From Pseudomonas triclosanedens (GTDB lineage Bacteria; Pseudomonadota; Gammaproteobacteria; Pseudomonadales; Pseudomonadaceae): 64,000 nt of DNA. A program made the position numbers and the translations under genes. The stretch covers positions 1 to 64,000 of the forward strand of contig NZ_CP113432.1 of the NCBI RefSeq assembly GCF_026686735.1, in the 5' to 3' direction. The notes under the pieces are model-generated. The model had not been told where the DNA came from. It searched no databases and saw nothing but the letters and a program-made list of their open reading frames with translations. Shown here piece after piece: positions 53,589-63,160 of the stretch. Every line of letters starts with the position of its first letter. Position 1 is the stretch's first letter.

Positions 53589-55682
53589 TCAGAGGTCGGC
53601 GAAGCGGCGGCCTTCGGCCACCAGGCGTTCGAGCAGCGGAGCGGGTTGCCACCAGGCTCCCAGGCGCTGGTGGAATTCACGGATACGGCCCAGTACGTGC
53701 GGCAGGCCGAGGCTGTCTGCATGGAACAGCGGGCCGCCTCGCCAGGCCGGGAAGCCGTAGCCGTTGAGGAAGATCACATCGATGTCGCTGGCGCGCTGGG
53801 CGATGCCTTCTTCGAGGATGCTGGCGGCCTCGTTGATCAGCGCGAACACGCAGCGTTCGACGATTTCCTCGTCGCTCACCGGCGCGCGCACGATGCCGCG
53901 TTCGGCGGCGGCCTGTTCCAGCATGGCCGGCAGCGCCGGGTTGTCCTGCGGGGCGCGGCCGTCTTCGGCGTAGTGGTAGAAGCCGGTGCCGCTCTTCTGC
54001 CCGAGCATGCCGGCGGCGATCAGGTGATCGAGCACGGTTGGCAGGGTCTGGCCGGGCTTGAGGGTCTGCCGCTGGCGCGTACGGATCGCATGGCTGATGT
54101 CCAGGCCGGACAGGTCGCGCACCGCCAGCGGCCCCATCGCCATGCCGAAGCTGCGCAGCGCCCGGTCCACCTGCGCGGGCGTGGCGCCCTCCTCCAGCAG
54201 GAATTCGGCCTGGCGGCCGTACTGGAAGATCATGCGGTTGCCGACGAAGCCATCGCACACGCCAACCACCACTGCGACTTTCTTCAGGCGCTTGCCCAGT
54301 TGCATGGCGGTGGCCAGCACATCGTTGGCGGTGGCCTTGCCGCGCACCACTTCCAGCAGGCGCATGACGTTGGCCGGGCTGAAGAAGTGCAGGCCGACCA
54401 CGTCCTGTGGCCGCCCGGTGAAGGCGGCGATGGCGTCGAGGTCCAGTGAAGAGGTGTTGCTGGCGAGGATCGCGCCGGGCTTGCACACGGCATCCAGTTG
54501 TTCGAAGACCTGGCGCTTCACGTCCAGGCTTTCGAACACGGCCTCGACCACCACGTCGGCGTCGTTCAGTGCGGCGTAGTCGAGCACGCCGGCGATCAGG
54601 CCCATGCGCCGCTCCAGCTCCCCGGCGCTCAGGCTGCCACGCGCCACGCTGGCGGCGTACAGGCTGCGGGCACGGTCGAGGCCGCGTTGCAGGGCATCTT
54701 CGTTCACCTCCAGCAGCGTCACCGGGATACCGGCGTTGGCGAAGCACAGGACGATGCCGACGCCCATCGTGCCGCCACCGATGACGGCGGCGCTGCGGAT
54801 TTCCCTTGGCTGCACATCGGCGGCCAGCCCTTCGACCCGCGCCGCTTCGCGTTCGGCGAAGAAGGCGTGGATCATCGCTGCGCGTTGCGGCGAGTCGAGG
54901 CATTGCTGGAACAGCGCGCGCTCGCGGGCCAGGCCCTCGCGCAGCGGGAGCTGGATGGCTGCTTCCACGGCGTCGATGCAGCGCTGCGGGGAGAACTGGC
55001 CGGGCAGGCGTTTCTGCGCCTCGCCGCGCTTGTGGGCGATCAGCTCGGCGAGGCCGTCCTCTCGCACCCGCTCGTTGCGCTCGCCGGTACGGCGCGGGCC
55101 GAGTTGCCTGTCGAGCAGGCGCTGGGCGAAGGCAAGGCCGGCCTCGACCAGGTCGCCGTCGAACAGTTCGTCGACAATGGCGCTATCGAGGGCTTCACCT
55201 GCGCGGATCGGCGCGCCGGAGACGATCATGTCGAGGGCCTTTTCCACGCCGGCCAGGCGCGGCAGGCGCTGCGTGCCGCCAGCGCCCGGCAGCAGGCCAA
55301 GCTTCACTTCCGGCAGGCCGACCTGGGCGTCGCGCCGGGCGATGCGGTAGTGGCAGGCCAGCGCGACTTCCAGGCCACCGCCCAGGGCGGTGCCGTGGAT
55401 CACCGCGACGCTGGGCTTGCTGGCGCTTTCGATCACGTCGACCACTTCGGGCAGGGACGGCGCCTGGGGCGGCTTGCCGAACTCGCGGATATCGGCGCCG
55501 GCCATGAAGGTGCGCCCGGCGCAGACCAGCACCACCGCGCGCACCTGTGGATCGGCCTCGGCCTGCCTGAAGGCGGCGAGCAACCCGGCGCGGACGGCAT
55601 GTCCGAGGGCGTTCACCGGTGGGTTGTCGACCGTTACCAGGGCAATCTCGCCCCGGCGTTCGAGCTGTACCGCTTCTGACAT
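53589..55682 (-). CDS. Fused enoyl-CoA hydratase / 3-hydroxyacyl-CoA dehydrogenase
   Basis: A 697-residue two-step beta-oxidation enzyme of the FadB/FadJ architecture. The N-terminal crotonase domain has FMAGADIREFG (oxyanion hole) and GGGLEVALACHYRIARRDAQVGLPEVKLGLLP split over about residues 100-140. The dehydrogenase domain starts near residue 297 with VIGGGTMGVGIVLCFANAG, then HFFSPANVM and two C-terminal domains. It is first of a three-gene operon with two acyl-CoA dehydrogenases; an IclR-type palindrome lies 41 bases upstream. Confidence 0.93.
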   Translation of the reverse strand: MSEAVQLERRGEIALVTVDNPPVNALGHAVRAGLLAAFRQAEADPQVRAVVLVCAGRTFMAGADIREFGKPPQAPSLPEVVDVIESASKPSVAVIHGTALGGGLEVALACHYRIARRDAQVGLPEVKLGLLPGAGGTQRLPRLAGVEKALDMIVSGAPIRAGEALDSAIVDELFDGDLVEAGLAFAQRLLDRQLGPRRTGERNERVREDGLAELIAHKRGEAQKRLPGQFSPQRCIDAVEAAIQLPLREGLARERALFQQCLDSPQRAAMIHAFFAEREAARVEGLAADVQPREIRSAAVIGGGTMGVGIVLCFANAGIPVTLLEVNEDALQRGLDRARSLYAASVARGSLSAGELERRMGLIAGVLDYAALNDADVVVEAVFESLDVKRQVFEQLDAVCKPGAILASNTSSLDLDAIAAFTGRPQDVVGLHFFSPANVMRLLEVVRGKATANDVLATAMQLGKRLKKVAVVVGVCDGFVGNRMIFQYGRQAEFLLEEGATPAQVDRALRSFGMAMGPLAVRDLSGLDISHAIRTRQRQTLKPGQTLPTVLDHLIAAGMLGQKSGTGFYHYAEDGRAPQDNPALPAMLEQAAAERGIVRAPVSDEEIVERCVFALINEAASILEEGIAQRASDIDVIFLNGYGFPAWRGGPLFHADSLGLPHVLGRIREFHQRLGAWWQPAPLLERLVAEGRRFADL

Positions 55683-55723
55683 CTCGTGCTCCGTCTTGAT
55701 TTTGTTCTATTAACGGAATGTTA

Positions 55724-55738
55724 TTTCGCTGTGCAGAA
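55724..55738. promoter_or_regulatory. Putative IclR operator, site 2 (fused beta-oxidation gene promoter)
   Basis: TTTCGCTGTGCAGAA has the same GCTGTGC core and TT/AA ends as site 1 (50190). The reverse complement, TTCTGCACAGCGAAA, aligns with site 1 at 12 of 15 positions. It lies 41 bases before the start of the gene, in a position to repress or activate it. Confidence 0.6.
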
Positions 55739-55794
55739 TACGATGGCGTTTTTTGCTTGTCGATAGCAAGGGGCTCGTCGTTTCCCTTGAGCAA

Positions 55795-55829
55795 ACAAAA
55801 ACGCCATCCCCGCTACCAGGGATGGCGTG
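55795..55829 (-). terminator. Intrinsic terminator of the DUF1302-DUF1329 transcript
   Basis: ACGCCATCCC pairs with GGGATGGCGT around CGCTACCA. On the minus strand it is followed by TTTTTGTTT. It lies about 40 bases past the DUF1329 stop and upstream of the fused-gene promoter, so the two operons are separate. Confidence 0.88.
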
Positions 55830-55870
55830 AAGGCCCCGGCCCCCCCAGCCCGGGGAAAGGAGCACAGGGC

Positions 55871-57208
55871 TTACTTGGCCCAGCGGCGCAGATCGGACGG
55901 CGTGTAGTCGCTCAGTTTGGCGTGCTGGCCGGTTTTCAGGCCGCTGTTTTCCTCGTTCATCAGGCCGTTGACGAAGTAGCGCCCGCTGATGAGGTCATAG
56001 GCCGCCGCCAGCGCTTCGAAGGTGAACTGCTTGTCGTAGTACGGCATGGCGTGGGACTGGTAGTTGCGCCACAGCTCGCCACGGCTGTCGTACAGCTCGC
56101 CGAGCAGGATGTTCCAGCTGTCCTCGTCGAGGTAGTAGCGGCGCTTGCTGTAGATGTGCCGCGCACCGGGCTTGAGGGTGGCTTCGACGACCCACACGCG
56201 GTGCTTCTCGAAGCGCGCGAGGTCCGGGTTGATGTGGCCGGTCTTGAGGATGTCGGCGTACTTCACCGAGCGGTCGTAGAGGCGGAAGCTGTTGTAGGGG
56301 ACGAACAGTTCCTGCTTGCCGACCAGTTTCCAGTCGTAGCGGTCCGGCGCGCCGTTGAAACCGTCCAGGCTGTCGGCGGTGATCATGCCGTCGCTGTAGC
56401 GCGCGCTGTTGTCGTAGGCGATCAGCGGTGCGCGGCGCACGCGGCGTTGGCCGGGGATGTACTGCCAGGCCGCGCGCGGCTCGGCCACCTGGTCGATCGG
56501 TTCGTGGGTCAGCACCGCTTCGCCGGAGAGGCGCGCCGGCTCCAGTACGCGGGTCTTGAACATGTACAGCAGGTTGGCACCCTGGGGCAGGTCGTCGAGG
56601 GTCTCGGCGTAGTTCATGTCGGTCTGCGAGCGGACCAGGCTGTAGACGCCGTTCTCCTTGACGTTGGCCGAGCTGAAGGTGCGTTCGATGCTGCCGCCGC
56701 GGTAGCGGGTGACGTGGTTCCAGATCGCCTCGACGCCCTCTTTGGGCAGCGGGAACGGCACGCCACGGTGGTAATTGAGCACACCGCTGCCGCCATCGGC
56801 GAGCCTGGTGTTGCTGGCGTTGCGAATGGTCTCGGCGCTGATTTCCTCGGGCAGGCGCGCGCTGCGATGGCTGGGGTAGACGCTGATCTTGTAGGAGTTC
56901 GGGTAACGCTTGAGCATGGCCTGCTCGCCGGGGCTGAGCCACTGGCCGTACTGGGCGGCATTGGCCGGGGTGATGGTGAACAGCGGCTTTTCGGCGGCGT
57001 AGGGGTTGGCGTAGCCACCCTTGGCGTCGACCTGGCCGGCGTCCGGCTTGAGGCCGCCATCCCAGGCGGGGATGCTGCCGTCGGCGTTGCCGGCTTTCTC
57101 GGCGCCCACCGGCGTCAGGCTGGCGCCGAGGTCGGCGGGAGTGTTGGCATGGGCGCTGAACGCCAGGCCCAGGGCCAGTGCCAGGGCGGAGATTTTTGCA
57201 AGTTGCAT
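55871..57208 (-). CDS. DUF1329 exported protein
   Basis: A 445-residue secreted protein with signal peptide MQLAKISALALALGLAFSAHA. DUF1329 features are LTPVGAEKAGNADGSIPAW near the mature N-terminus, and RRYYLDEDSWNILLGELYDSRG with WRNYQSHAMPYYDKQF near the C-terminus. The fold is thought to be LolA/LolB-like and the family is usually encoded next to DUF1302 barrels, with outer-membrane transport of hydrophobic compounds proposed. It lies 11 bases downstream of the DUF1302 gene. Confidence 0.9.
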   Translation of the reverse strand: MQLAKISALALALGLAFSAHANTPADLGASLTPVGAEKAGNADGSIPAWDGGLKPDAGQVDAKGGYANPYAAEKPLFTITPANAAQYGQWLSPGEQAMLKRYPNSYKISVYPSHRSARLPEEISAETIRNASNTRLADGGSGVLNYHRGVPFPLPKEGVEAIWNHVTRYRGGSIERTFSSANVKENGVYSLVRSQTDMNYAETLDDLPQGANLLYMFKTRVLEPARLSGEAVLTHEPIDQVAEPRAAWQYIPGQRRVRRAPLIAYDNSARYSDGMITADSLDGFNGAPDRYDWKLVGKQELFVPYNSFRLYDRSVKYADILKTGHINPDLARFEKHRVWVVEATLKPGARHIYSKRRYYLDEDSWNILLGELYDSRGELWRNYQSHAMPYYDKQFTFEALAAAYDLISGRYFVNGLMNEENSGLKTGQHAKLSDYTPSDLRRWAK

Positions 57209-57219
57209 GGGGCGGTTCC

Positions 57220-59049
57220 TCAGAAGTCGACCTTGGCGCTGACGCTGTAGAAGTCGCGGTCGTCGAGCGTGCTGTACTTGTTGCTGCCGAAGAAGTTGTT
57301 GTAGCCAAACTCCAGGCTGTAATCGTTCAGGTAGCTGAACGCGAGGGACAGGCCGACGGCTTTCTGGCCTTCCTGGAACGGGCCGCCCGGGTCGTAGGAG
57401 TAGCCCTCCACGTCATGGCGGAAGTTCACGCTGGGCAGCATGTTCACGCCCGGCAGCACATCGCTGTACTCCAGCCCCGCACGCAGGCGGTAGCCCCAGG
57501 ACCAGGGCGTGGAGAAACCGTCGTCGGTGCAGTAGCGGTTGGTCACACCGCTGGCCGCGGTGTTGCACTTACTGCCGTTGAGTGGCGCGCTGCGGCCGAA
57601 GGCGGCGTTGCGGCCCAGGCGTTCGTCGCCGATGTCGCTGATGTGCACCACGCCGGCTTCGCCGAGCAGGGTCAGGCGGGTCGCGCCGAGCACGTTGTCG
57701 ATGATCTGCGTGGCCGAGGTGGTCATCTGCCAGACCTGCTTGCGCTCCCAGCCGTCCAGCGTCTTGCCGGTGGTGGAGGCGTTGGCGGGAACGTCGGTGA
57801 TCGAAGAGCTGCCCGAAGGGCCGGTGATCATTGCCACGTTCATGTCCGGGCCGTTCAGCGCCACCGGCATGTTCGGCCGGAAGCTCAGTTCCGCCGCCAG
57901 CGCGGTCCCCCAGCCGGGCAGCGCACCGTTGATGCTCATGCCGTAGAGGTGGATGTTCTCCGGGAAGGCCGCGGCATACACCGGCCCCTGTACACGGCCG
58001 ATGGGGAAGCTGCCGGGTTTGCTGACGTCACGGGCGGTGAGCTGGAGATAGGGCAGGCGCGCGTGGTAGTTCACGTAGTAGAAGGCCGCCTCGGCATCGT
58101 TCAGCGAACTGATCAGGGTGCGCAGCGCCAGGCCCCACTGGCCCTGGTCGGACGGGTCCTGGTCGTCGCCGTGGGAGGCATACAGGCCGCTGGCCTGCAT
58201 CTGCGTGTCGGTCTGTACCTGGCTCAGGTACAGCGGCCCGCAGCCAGGCTGGATGGCGTCGCTGGTGGCGAAGAAGGTGCCGCAGCCGTCGAGCACGCTG
58301 GGCCGCCAGTTGTACTGGTAGAAGCCCTCCAGGTTCACCTTGTCGGTCAGGCCGAGGTTGAACGAGAACATCTCGACCGGCAGTTGGCCTTCCTTGATGT
58401 CCACGCCGGGTTTGTTGAAGGCGCTGTAGTCCAGCGGGTTGATCACGTTGATGCCGTTCTGGATCAGGATCGCCTCGCCCCAGGACAGCACCTGCTTGCC
58501 GACCTTCAGGTTGAGCGGATGCTCGTTCACATCGAAGTCCTTCCACACGTAGGCATCGAGCGTGTCGAAGCCGTGGAAGCGCGACAGCGTCGGCCAGCCG
58601 GAGTCATCGAAGTCCTTGAAGCGGCCGTCGCCAGTCTCGTAGGCGTGGTCGTACCAGTACTTGAAGCGGATGAAGGCGCCCTGCCCCTGGCCGTCCAGGC
58701 TGAAGTCGGTGAGACCCTTGTACATCTGCGAGATGGGGTCGCCCTTCTTGAAGTTCAGGCGGTTGTCGTCGGCGCTCACGCTGGTGCCGTCTGCATTGGT
58801 GATGTGCTGGGCCTGGACCGCGTTGGCGTGGGTCATCATGTGGCGGTCCGGGTCCTGGGCGGCCCAGCTCGCACCCAGGCTGAGGGTGGTCTTGGTCGAC
58901 AGGCTCCAGTCGTCGTTGAGGTCGAAGGTGGTGCCCTGCGCCTGGCCGGCCAGACCGGTTGCGAGGGACAGCAGGAGAGGTGCGGCGATGCGCGATTGGC
59001 GACGCCCCGCTGGCAGAGCGGGGACAGTGGCCGGATGGATTCTTGTCAT
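57220..59049 (-). CDS. DUF1302 outer-membrane protein
   Basis: A 609-residue predicted beta-barrel: signal peptide to about residue 39 (GLAGQAQG, mature TTFDLNDDWSLSTKTTLSLGASW). It contains the family stretch LNLKVGKQVLSWGEAILIQNGINVINPLDYSAF and ends in the outer-membrane signature YSVSAKVDF. Such proteins are often encoded with DUF1329 partners in terpenoid, steroid or alkyl-compound degradation clusters. GGAG precedes the ATG at 59049; an upstream GTG is less likely. An AraC regulator gene lies upstream. Confidence 0.9.
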   Translation of the reverse strand: MTRIHPATVPALPAGRRQSRIAAPLLLSLATGLAGQAQGTTFDLNDDWSLSTKTTLSLGASWAAQDPDRHMMTHANAVQAQHITNADGTSVSADDNRLNFKKGDPISQMYKGLTDFSLDGQGQGAFIRFKYWYDHAYETGDGRFKDFDDSGWPTLSRFHGFDTLDAYVWKDFDVNEHPLNLKVGKQVLSWGEAILIQNGINVINPLDYSAFNKPGVDIKEGQLPVEMFSFNLGLTDKVNLEGFYQYNWRPSVLDGCGTFFATSDAIQPGCGPLYLSQVQTDTQMQASGLYASHGDDQDPSDQGQWGLALRTLISSLNDAEAAFYYVNYHARLPYLQLTARDVSKPGSFPIGRVQGPVYAAAFPENIHLYGMSINGALPGWGTALAAELSFRPNMPVALNGPDMNVAMITGPSGSSSITDVPANASTTGKTLDGWERKQVWQMTTSATQIIDNVLGATRLTLLGEAGVVHISDIGDERLGRNAAFGRSAPLNGSKCNTAASGVTNRYCTDDGFSTPWSWGYRLRAGLEYSDVLPGVNMLPSVNFRHDVEGYSYDPGGPFQEGQKAVGLSLAFSYLNDYSLEFGYNNFFGSNKYSTLDDRDFYSVSAKVDF

Positions 59050-59153
59050 TATTGGCTCCGGATGGGTTGTGCAGCGGGCCAACCATGACGGGCGTCCGCT
59101 TCAACCTCGCAAGCCGGGAACGACAAAAACCGATCATCCGCCGCAACGGCGGC

Positions 59154-59993
59154 TCAGGAGTGGCCCAGGCGGAACTGCTTGGGCGTGATGCCAAAGCGCT
59201 TGCGGAAGGCGCGGATGAAGTTGCCGGCCTGGCGGTAACCGATACGTTCGGCAATGCGCTCGATTGGCTGGTCGGAGGAGCGCAACCAGATGCGCGCCAG
59301 GCTCAGGCCGTCGCCCTCCACTCCTGCCTCCGCGCTGCCCCACTGGTGGCGCAGGCTCTGGTAGAGGAACTCGTTGGCGCCGTACAGCGGGCGTTGCAGG
59401 GCCGCCGATGGCAGGAGCAGATAGGGCGTTTCGCTGCGCCGCCAGGCCACGCTCCACTGCTGCAGCAGGTCGCCGCAATGCTGGCGCGGCGCGATGCCGG
59501 CCTCGACGAACAGCGCGGCGGGCGGCAGGCCGAGGCGCCGGGCGATGTTGCGCGCCAGGGTCAGCACGGCGGCATCGGGGCCGAAGTGGTGCAGCTCCGG
59601 CCACACCAGTTGCAGCGTCAGCCGAGCGTGGTGGCCATCGTCCTCCAGGCGTGCCTCGACGCAGTTGGTGACGCTGGGCAGGTGTTGGCAGAACGCCGCG
59701 AGGCTGTCGCCCAGGGTCGGAGCGGAGTCCAGCAGGATGTTCAGGCCCTGCAGGCAATGTGTCGCCATGCCGTTGACCATCTCGCAGCCGAAGTGCGGGT
59801 TGCCGCTGGCCCGTTCGCATTCGTTCCACAGGCGCTCCACCTGCTCGACCGGCACGCGCCCACGATGATCCGCCAGCAGCGCCTCGCCAATGCCGGCGCG
59901 GCGACGCAATTCGGTCGCGCCCAGGCCGAGTTGGCGGGCGTGCAGCAGGATGGTGCTGGCAAAGGCGCTGGATGTGAACATCAGGTGCGACAT
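59154..59993 (-). CDS. AraC-family regulator (arabinose-binding-type N-terminus)
   Basis: A 279-residue regulator of the OruR/ArgR-like group. The N-terminal ligand domain has LLHARQLGLGATELRRRAGI, and the C-terminal HTH has RIAERIGYRQAGNFIRAFRKRFGITPKQFR. It stands directly upstream of the DUF1302-DUF1329 operon on the same strand and is the probable regulator of that pair. It is divergent from a LysR gene. Confidence 0.92.
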   Translation of the reverse strand: MSHLMFTSSAFASTILLHARQLGLGATELRRRAGIGEALLADHRGRVPVEQVERLWNECERASGNPHFGCEMVNGMATHCLQGLNILLDSAPTLGDSLAAFCQHLPSVTNCVEARLEDDGHHARLTLQLVWPELHHFGPDAAVLTLARNIARRLGLPPAALFVEAGIAPRQHCGDLLQQWSVAWRRSETPYLLLPSAALQRPLYGANEFLYQSLRHQWGSAEAGVEGDGLSLARIWLRSSDQPIERIAERIGYRQAGNFIRAFRKRFGITPKQFRLGHS

Positions 59994-60089
59994 GACGGCA
60001 GACCGACTCAGGGAACGGTTTACTACATCAGCTCGCTCTGCTATCCATCAAATTCATTTGCCTCAATAAGTTGATGCGCGAGACGCATA

Positions 60090-61013
60090 ATGGAGCTCAG
60101 ACAGCTCAAGCACCTGATGGCCCTTGCCGACTTCCAGAACTTCCAGCGCGCCGCGGATGCCGTTGGCCTCAGCCAGTCGGCGCTGAGTCGCAGTATCCAG
60201 GCCCTGGAGCGCGACCTGGACTGCGCGCTGGTGGACCGCCAGAGCCGCGAATTCCGCCTCACCGGCCAGGGTGAGCTGGTGCTCCAGCACGCGCGCCGTC
60301 TGCTCGCCGGCACCCACTCGCTGCGCAACGAGCTGGCGCAGTACAACGGCCTGAATGCCGGTGAGCTGCGCTTCGGCTGCGGCCCCTACCCCGCCCAGTT
60401 GCTGGTGCCCGAGGCGATGGCCGATTTCATTCGCGCGCACCCGGCCATTGACGTCGGCTTCCTGATGGGCGACTGGGAACAGATGGCTCAGTTGCTCCGG
60501 GAGGAACAGGTGGAATTCTTCATTGGCGATGCGCGCAATTTCGCCGGCGATCCCGATTACCAGGTGCGCTGGATGGACCTGCGCCCGGGGCGCTTCTTCT
60601 GCCGCCCGGGCCACCCGCTGGCGCAGCTCGGGCCGCTGCCCCTGGCCACGCTGCTCGACTATCCGCGCGTTGGCACGCGCATTCCGCCGCCGCTGCGCAA
60701 GGTGCTGGCGGAGGTGATTGGCGAGCGTGATTTCCACATGAACGTCGAGTGCGCGCAGTTCGCCGCGATCCTGCACATCGTCGCCCGCTCCGATGCGGTC
60801 GGCCTGGCCGCTGTGGAGGCGCTGCACGACCCGGTGCAGCGTGACGAGGTGGCGTTGCTGCAGATTTCCGACATCCCTCAGGATCGCCCTGAATTGCGCC
60901 TGCACTACGGCATCGTCAGCCGCGCCGGTTACGGGCTTTCGCCCGCGGCACAGGCGATGGTCGATGCGATCTTCGCGGCCGACCGGCGCCTGCCGCGCGA
61001 GCTGTTGCCCTAG
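60090..61013 (+). CDS. LysR-family transcriptional regulator
   Basis: A 307-residue regulator with an N-terminal HTH (MELRQLKHLMALADFQNFQRAA, VGLSQSALSRSIQALERDL) and a substrate-binding-like effector domain from about residue 90. The inducer and target are not known. The region just before the start contains a split inverted repeat CATCAA/TTGATG (60046-60076) that may be an autoregulatory site. Confidence 0.92.
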   Translation: MELRQLKHLMALADFQNFQRAADAVGLSQSALSRSIQALERDLDCALVDRQSREFRLTGQGELVLQHARRLLAGTHSLRNELAQYNGLNAGELRFGCGPYPAQLLVPEAMADFIRAHPAIDVGFLMGDWEQMAQLLREEQVEFFIGDARNFAGDPDYQVRWMDLRPGRFFCRPGHPLAQLGPLPLATLLDYPRVGTRIPPPLRKVLAEVIGERDFHMNVECAQFAAILHIVARSDAVGLAAVEALHDPVQRDEVALLQISDIPQDRPELRLHYGIVSRAGYGLSPAAQAMVDAIFAADRRLPRELLP

Positions 61014-61021
61014 CCTGCGCA

Positions 61022-61954
61022 CTACGCTCCGGCGCTGCGCCGGGTGGTGCGCACCAGGCCGGCGAACGTCTGCTGGACCTGGCGGATCGCGCGCTCCACG
61101 GCCTGTTCGAAGCGGTAGCGGCTCTCCACGTAGAGGCACAGTTCCAGGCGTAGCGGTTGCTCCAGCGGCAATGGGCAGTGCTGCAATCCCAGCACCTGGG
61201 CGACGCGGCCGGGCAGTGTCAGGCCGAGGGGCTGGCGGTCGGCGATGACCCGTGCTGCCAGCGCGCTCTGCACGCTGACGGCAATGTTGCGGCGCTGCCC
61301 GCGCAGGCCGAGTTCGAGGTCCACCGGAGCGAGGCCATCGCGCCGCTGCGACACCTGGATCTGCGGTGTTCGCAGGTACTCCTCCCGCGTGCGCGGCGGC
61401 TGCGTGAGCGCGGCGCCGTAGGCGAACACGTACTGGTCGCTGAGCAGCGGCAGCTTGCGCAGGCCGTTCTGCTGGGAGAGCGGCTGGTCAAGGTCGATCA
61501 GCAGGTCGAGCTTGCCGGTGGCCAGTTCCTGCAGCGCCTCGCGACGGCGGCTCTGGTAGAAACGTGGCTGCCAGTCGAAATCCGGGTTTTCCAGCAGGGT
61601 TTCCAGCAGCAGCGGCTGGAAGGCGTCAGGGCAACTGATGCGCAGGCTGCGCTGGGCCGGCGCAGCGTGGGCCGCTGGCGTATGGCGGAGCGCTTCGCGC
61701 AGGCTGTCCAGGGCCTCGCGGATGGACCCGGAAAGGCGGTGCGCGACGAGCGTGGGCGCCACGCCGAGGTGGGTCTTGATGAACAGCGGATCGTCGCAGA
61801 GCAGGCGCAGGCGGCGCAGCGCGTTGCTCATCGCGGGCTGGGTCAGGCCCATGACTTCGGCCGCGCGGGTGATGCTGCGCTGGTGGTAGATGGCATCGAA
61901 GGCCATCAGCAGGTTGAGGTCGAGCTGGCGAAGGTCGAGCACGGTGCAGTCCAC
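61022..61954 (-). CDS. LysR-family transcriptional regulator (NodD/NahR-like)
   Basis: A 310-residue regulator whose N-terminus LDLNLLMAFDAIYHQRSITRAAEVMGLTQPAMS (within residues 11-43) resembles the NodD/NahR/PA-type LysR branch. The effector domain follows from about 95. It is convergent with the neighbouring LysR gene (8-base gap) and divergent from the epoxide-hydrolase-like gene, with a LysR-type palindrome in the shared promoter, so that enzyme is its likely target. Confidence 0.92.
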   Translation of the reverse strand: MDCTVLDLRQLDLNLLMAFDAIYHQRSITRAAEVMGLTQPAMSNALRRLRLLCDDPLFIKTHLGVAPTLVAHRLSGSIREALDSLREALRHTPAAHAAPAQRSLRISCPDAFQPLLLETLLENPDFDWQPRFYQSRRREALQELATGKLDLLIDLDQPLSQQNGLRKLPLLSDQYVFAYGAALTQPPRTREEYLRTPQIQVSQRRDGLAPVDLELGLRGQRRNIAVSVQSALAARVIADRQPLGLTLPGRVAQVLGLQHCPLPLEQPLRLELCLYVESRYRFEQAVERAIRQVQQTFAGLVRTTRRSAGA

Positions 61955-62064
61955 GCGGCGCGTTGAAACGGAGGCGGGATGCTAGTGGCCGCCCTCCCCC
62001 TGTCGGTCATCCCCACAGGACAAAAAAAGATCAGGTGCGGCCTGCGGCGACGAACGAGGTCGCG

Positions 62065-62083
62065 GCATTCGCTTGGTGAATGC
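62065..62083. promoter_or_regulatory. Putative LysR operator (T-N11-A palindrome)
   Basis: GCATTC-N7-GAATGC is a perfect inverted repeat containing T-N11-A, the LysR-box pattern. It lies 56 bases before the hydrolase start and 110 bases from the divergent lysR start, the usual place for an activating site. Confidence 0.6.
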
Positions 62084-62139
62084 GGTTCGGCTTGCGCCGC
62101 GCGCTTGGCATAGTGAAGTGCTCACCGGGAGGGCGTGCG

Positions 62140-63090
62140 ATGAACGAGTTCGAACACCGGATGCTGGCGGTCAACGGCATCCAGCTCAGCCTCTACAGTT
62201 GCGGCCCGCTGGATGGTCGACCGGTCTGGCTGCTGCATGGCTTTCCCGAGTGCTGGCATTCCTGGCAGCACCAGATGCGCGCGCTGGCGGCTGCCGGTTA
62301 TCGCGTGTTCGCCCCGGAGATGCGTGGCTACGGCCAGAGCAGCGCGCCCGAGGCGGTGGACGCCTACGATGTGCTGACCTTGTGCGCGGACATCCAGGCG
62401 GCGATGGACGTGCTGGGCCATGAGCGCGTGGCGATGGTCGGCCACGACTGGGGGGCCCCGGTGGCCTGGCACCTGGCGCTGCTGGAGCCTGAGCGGATCG
62501 AGGCTCTGGTGACGCTGTCGGTGCCTTTCGCCGGAAGGCCGAAGCGACCGGCGGTGGAAATCATGCGCGAGGTGTTCGCCGGGCGATTCTTCTACATCCT
62601 CTACTTCCAGCAGCCTGGCGTCGCGGAGGCGGAGCTGGATGCGGACATCGCTCTGAGCCTGCGGCACTTCCTGGGCGACAATGTGCGCCTGGCGCCGGAC
62701 CAGACGCCGGACACACCGCTGTTCGCGCACTCCCCGCCGCCACCGGAGCACCCAGCCTGGTGCAGTGCCGAGGACTTCCAGTGGTATGTGCGCACCTTCG
62801 CCGGACGCGGCCTGCGCGGTGCGTTGAACTGGTACCGCAACTTCGAGCGCACCTGGCAGCGCACCGAGCCGCTGGCGGGGCGCAAGGTCGAGCAGCCGAC
62901 GCTGTTCCTGATCGGCGACCGCGATCCGGTTGGCCGCTTCGAGTCCTACACCTTGCAGCGGATGCCCGAACATGTGCCGCATCTGGAACAGCACACGCTG
63001 GAGAACTGCGGGCACTGGATTCAGAACCAGCAGCCGGCGCGGGTCAACGCACTGCTGCTGGACTTCCTCGGTCGCCATTACGGCGCCTGA
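62140..63090 (+). CDS. Alpha/beta hydrolase, epoxide hydrolase-like
   Basis: A 316-residue soluble enzyme with the epoxide hydrolase pattern: oxyanion motif HGFPE (33-37), nucleophile Asp103 in VGHDWGAPVAW, an acidic GDRDPVG near 263, and the catalytic His in NCGHWIQ (about 292). A lid domain lies between about 130 and 230. An Asp nucleophile fits epoxide hydrolase or haloalkane dehalogenase activity; HGFPE and the Tyr-rich lid (FFYILYFQ) favour the former. ATG 62140 follows GGGAGGGCG. Confidence 0.88.
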   Translation: MNEFEHRMLAVNGIQLSLYSCGPLDGRPVWLLHGFPECWHSWQHQMRALAAAGYRVFAPEMRGYGQSSAPEAVDAYDVLTLCADIQAAMDVLGHERVAMVGHDWGAPVAWHLALLEPERIEALVTLSVPFAGRPKRPAVEIMREVFAGRFFYILYFQQPGVAEAELDADIALSLRHFLGDNVRLAPDQTPDTPLFAHSPPPPEHPAWCSAEDFQWYVRTFAGRGLRGALNWYRNFERTWQRTEPLAGRKVEQPTLFLIGDRDPVGRFESYTLQRMPEHVPHLEQHTLENCGHWIQNQQPARVNALLLDFLGRHYGA

Positions 63091-63160
63091 GCCAGGCCGG
63101 CTTGTGGACGCAGGTTGCGATGGGTAAGGTCTGACGCCACTGTGCCGTCCGCCGAGTCCC

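Noticed and set aside
57178..59088. 636-codon frame antisense to the DUF1302 gene
   Set aside because: Same explanation; the DUF1302 protein has a signal peptide and barrel C-terminus.
60046..60076. CATCAA/TTGATG inverted repeat before the first LysR gene as a definite operator
   Set aside because: Arms are only six bases with a 19-base spacer and do not give the T-N11-A pattern; mentioned only as a possibility in the gene entry.
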